The position numbers and the translations under genes are program-made. Below, in pieces: positions 62,649-64,000 of a stretch of 64,000 nt of DNA. The stretch's first letter is position 1; the number at the start of each line of letters is the position of its first letter. The DNA is taken from NCBI GenBank assembly GCA_963837735.1, contig CAWIOM010000011.1, forward strand, positions 124,001 to 188,000, given 5' to 3'. The notes beneath the pieces were generated by a model. That model was not told the origin of the DNA. It did no database searches and saw nothing but the letters and a program-made list of their open reading frames with translations. The DNA is from VRUE01 sp963837735. Its GTDB lineage: Bacteria; Actinomycetota; Thermoleophilia; Solirubrobacterales; 70-9.

Positions 62649-63954
62649 GGTCGCTGGAGGATAGGGCTCCGCCGGCTCTCGCCAGGGCCGCGCCGGCAAG
62701 CGGAAAGAGGAGTGTCATCAGGATCTCGTTGCGCCGTGGGGCCGCCAGGGAGGCGGCGCCGACGATCGTGACGACGGCGATCGGGGTCGCCATCGCGACC
62801 GCGTCCCACCATCGTCGCCGAACGGCGAGGACGGCCAGGCCGGCCAGGCCGAGCAGCACCAGGATGACCTGAACGACTCTGCCGGCGCTCGAGCTCATCG
62901 CCTCGCCGACCCCGGCGCTCCACATCCGCCAGACCTTGCGAGCGGTCATCGCCGCGTATCCGACCGGGTCTTCGCCAAGGTAGTCGTAGAGGTTTTCCTT
63001 GCCGATCCTGCCGAGGGCCTGGTCGCGGGGAAGCTCGGGGTATCGACGGGCGACGCGGTCGAACAGCGGCGTCGGGTCGACCCGGTCGAGCGCTTCGGAG
63101 CCGGGCTCGAGGTCGCGGTGCAGGTAGCGCTCGGCCAGGAGCGCCTTGACCCGCTGGTATTCACCGTCGGCGGGCAGGTAGGTGCCGACGTAGAGGGCCT
63201 TGCCGCCGCCGGTGGAGATCGGCACGGCCCGATCGAGGACGACGACGTTGCGCACCGTCCAGGGCACGATCGGGACGAGCAGGGCCGCAATGCTGAGCGC
63301 AGCGACGGCGAGGCCCGGTCGCCACCCACGAGCCCTCGCGACCCGGAACCCTGCCAGCAGGACGAACGCCACCCCGACGACGAGGTACTCGGGCCGGATC
63401 AGCGCCGTCAGGCCGAAGAGGAGTCCCGGGAGCAGCCAGGCCCGCAGCCTCTCCTGTTCGCTTGCCCACAAGAATGCCAGCACTGCCGCCGGCAGTGTGA
63501 AGATCGCCGGCGGCTCTGAGAACAGGGCGCCCGTCGAGTGGATGAACGGTGGATAGACGGCGACGCCCAGAGCCGCGAGCAGGCCGGCGGGACGGCAGGC
63601 GATCCGCCGGCCGAGCAGGAAGACGACGACGATCGCGGCCATGCCGAGCAGCAGCTCGACGATCCTCGCGGTTCCTTCCCGGGCACCGCCGGTTGCGTAG
63701 AAGGAGGCGGAGTAGAGGAGCGGGGCGCCCGGGGACCAGTCGCTGGCATCGCGGAAATCAGGGCTGCCGTAGCTACCTTCGACGTAGAGGGACTTCGAGA
63801 GGTCGTAGTAGGCGTGGGCGTCGTCGCCGGGCGTCGCCAGCGGCTCGACAACCCGGTAGGCCCGCAGGCCGAAGCCGATCGCGAGGATCGCCGCCAGCAG
63901 CAGCAGGGTCGTGCGCCCGTAGGTGTCGGGCAGCGCACGGAGCCAGGCCTTCAT
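62608..63954 (-). CDS. GT-C membrane glycosyltransferase (ArnT/PMT-like)
   Basis: A 448-aa protein with about eleven membrane helices. The first loop after helix 1 has the acidic motif PGDDAHAYYDLSKSLY expected of GT-C enzymes that use polyprenyl-phosphate sugars, and the outer loop near residue 75 includes SPGAPLLYSASFYA. Further marks are FIHSTGALFSEPPAIF and ALIRPEYLVVG. It overlaps the DUF2304-GT2 gene, which could supply the lipid-linked sugar donor; the TolB-like lipoprotein could be a partner. The acceptor is unknown. Confidence 0.8.
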   Translation of the reverse strand: MKAWLRALPDTYGRTTLLLLAAILAIGFGLRAYRVVEPLATPGDDAHAYYDLSKSLYVEGSYGSPDFRDASDWSPGAPLLYSASFYATGGAREGTARIVELLLGMAAIVVVFLLGRRIACRPAGLLAALGVAVYPPFIHSTGALFSEPPAIFTLPAAVLAFLWASEQERLRAWLLPGLLFGLTALIRPEYLVVGVAFVLLAGFRVARARGWRPGLAVAALSIAALLVPIVPWTVRNVVVLDRAVPISTGGGKALYVGTYLPADGEYQRVKALLAERYLHRDLEPGSEALDRVDPTPLFDRVARRYPELPRDQALGRIGKENLYDYLGEDPVGYAAMTARKVWRMWSAGVGEAMSSSAGRVVQVILVLLGLAGLAVLAVRRRWWDAVAMATPIAVVTIVGAASLAAPRRNEILMTLLFPLAGAALARAGGALSSSDPWSSSEQASSPPS

Positions 63955-64000
63955 CCGCTCAGGCTATCCGCGCGTCACGACCTCGGAGTGCCGAGGCGGC

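Overview
The window is high-GC bacterial chromosome (roughly 70 % by eye). I read it as a Gram-positive actinobacterium, probably class Thermoleophilia (Solirubrobacterales-like). That placement is an inference from the GC content, a class E sortase, many small secreted proteins of unknown function, an actinobacterial type of integrated element, and housekeeping genes that look like deep actinobacteria. No rRNA is present to test it. Coding is dense on both strands, and nearly all long antisense open frames are GC-rich shadows.

Layout. (1) 1-2732: the end of a secreted-looking protein and a Baeyer-Villiger type flavin monooxygenase. (2) 2773-6114: tRNA-Cys(GCA) carrying a 3.27-kb integrated element bounded by 26-bp direct repeats. 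Its genes run in one direction: HUH-type replication initiator, DUF4145 zinc-ribbon protein, excisionase, tyrosine integrase. It resembles a stripped-down actinomycete integrative element (AICE) without transfer genes. (3) 6261-15492: secreted proteins (GH114, NlpC/P60-like), an ECF sigma/anti-sigma-like pair, GNAT enzymes, an AraC regulator and a universal stress protein. (4) 15553-15832: a structured minus-strand leader with an intrinsic terminator, and tRNA-Val(GAC). (5) 15891-34917: a membrane protein, thrS, infC, antisense wecB, rpmI-rplT, a SpoU methyltransferase, pheST and argCJBD, then a class E sortase, argG and a coiled-coil lytic transglycosylase. (6) 35015-43063: dnaE, a Cys-rich protein, an acyl-CoA dehydrogenase, a palindrome-rich spacer, nfo and gltX. 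(7) 43148-47728: an HDOD-LuxR fusion, a degenerate response regulator, then Rrf2-cysK-cysE and a lipoprotein. (8) 47831-57246: pcrA, folD, a GMC oxidoreductase and gatCAB. (9) 57249-63954: a repeated hairpin, a strong palindromic operator, a type II NADH dehydrogenase, a sorbosone-dehydrogenase-like secreted protein, and a minus-strand cell-surface glycosylation operon.

The genes mostly serve translation (thrS, infC, rpmI, rplT, pheST, gltX, gatCAB), arginine synthesis (argCJBDG), cysteine synthesis (cysK, cysE and a probable Rrf2 regulator) and DNA maintenance (dnaE, nfo, pcrA). The most novel item is the element. Its integrase reading frame runs through the attachment core, so the integrated copy ends at a stop inside tRNA-Cys, while the excised circle would add 27 residues.

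Caution: at least a dozen genes, including essential dnaE and pheT, carry one or more single-base frame breaks, most of them consistent with +1 insertions. This points to uncorrected indel errors in the sequence rather than pseudogenes. For those genes I give the full span and the approximate break positions.
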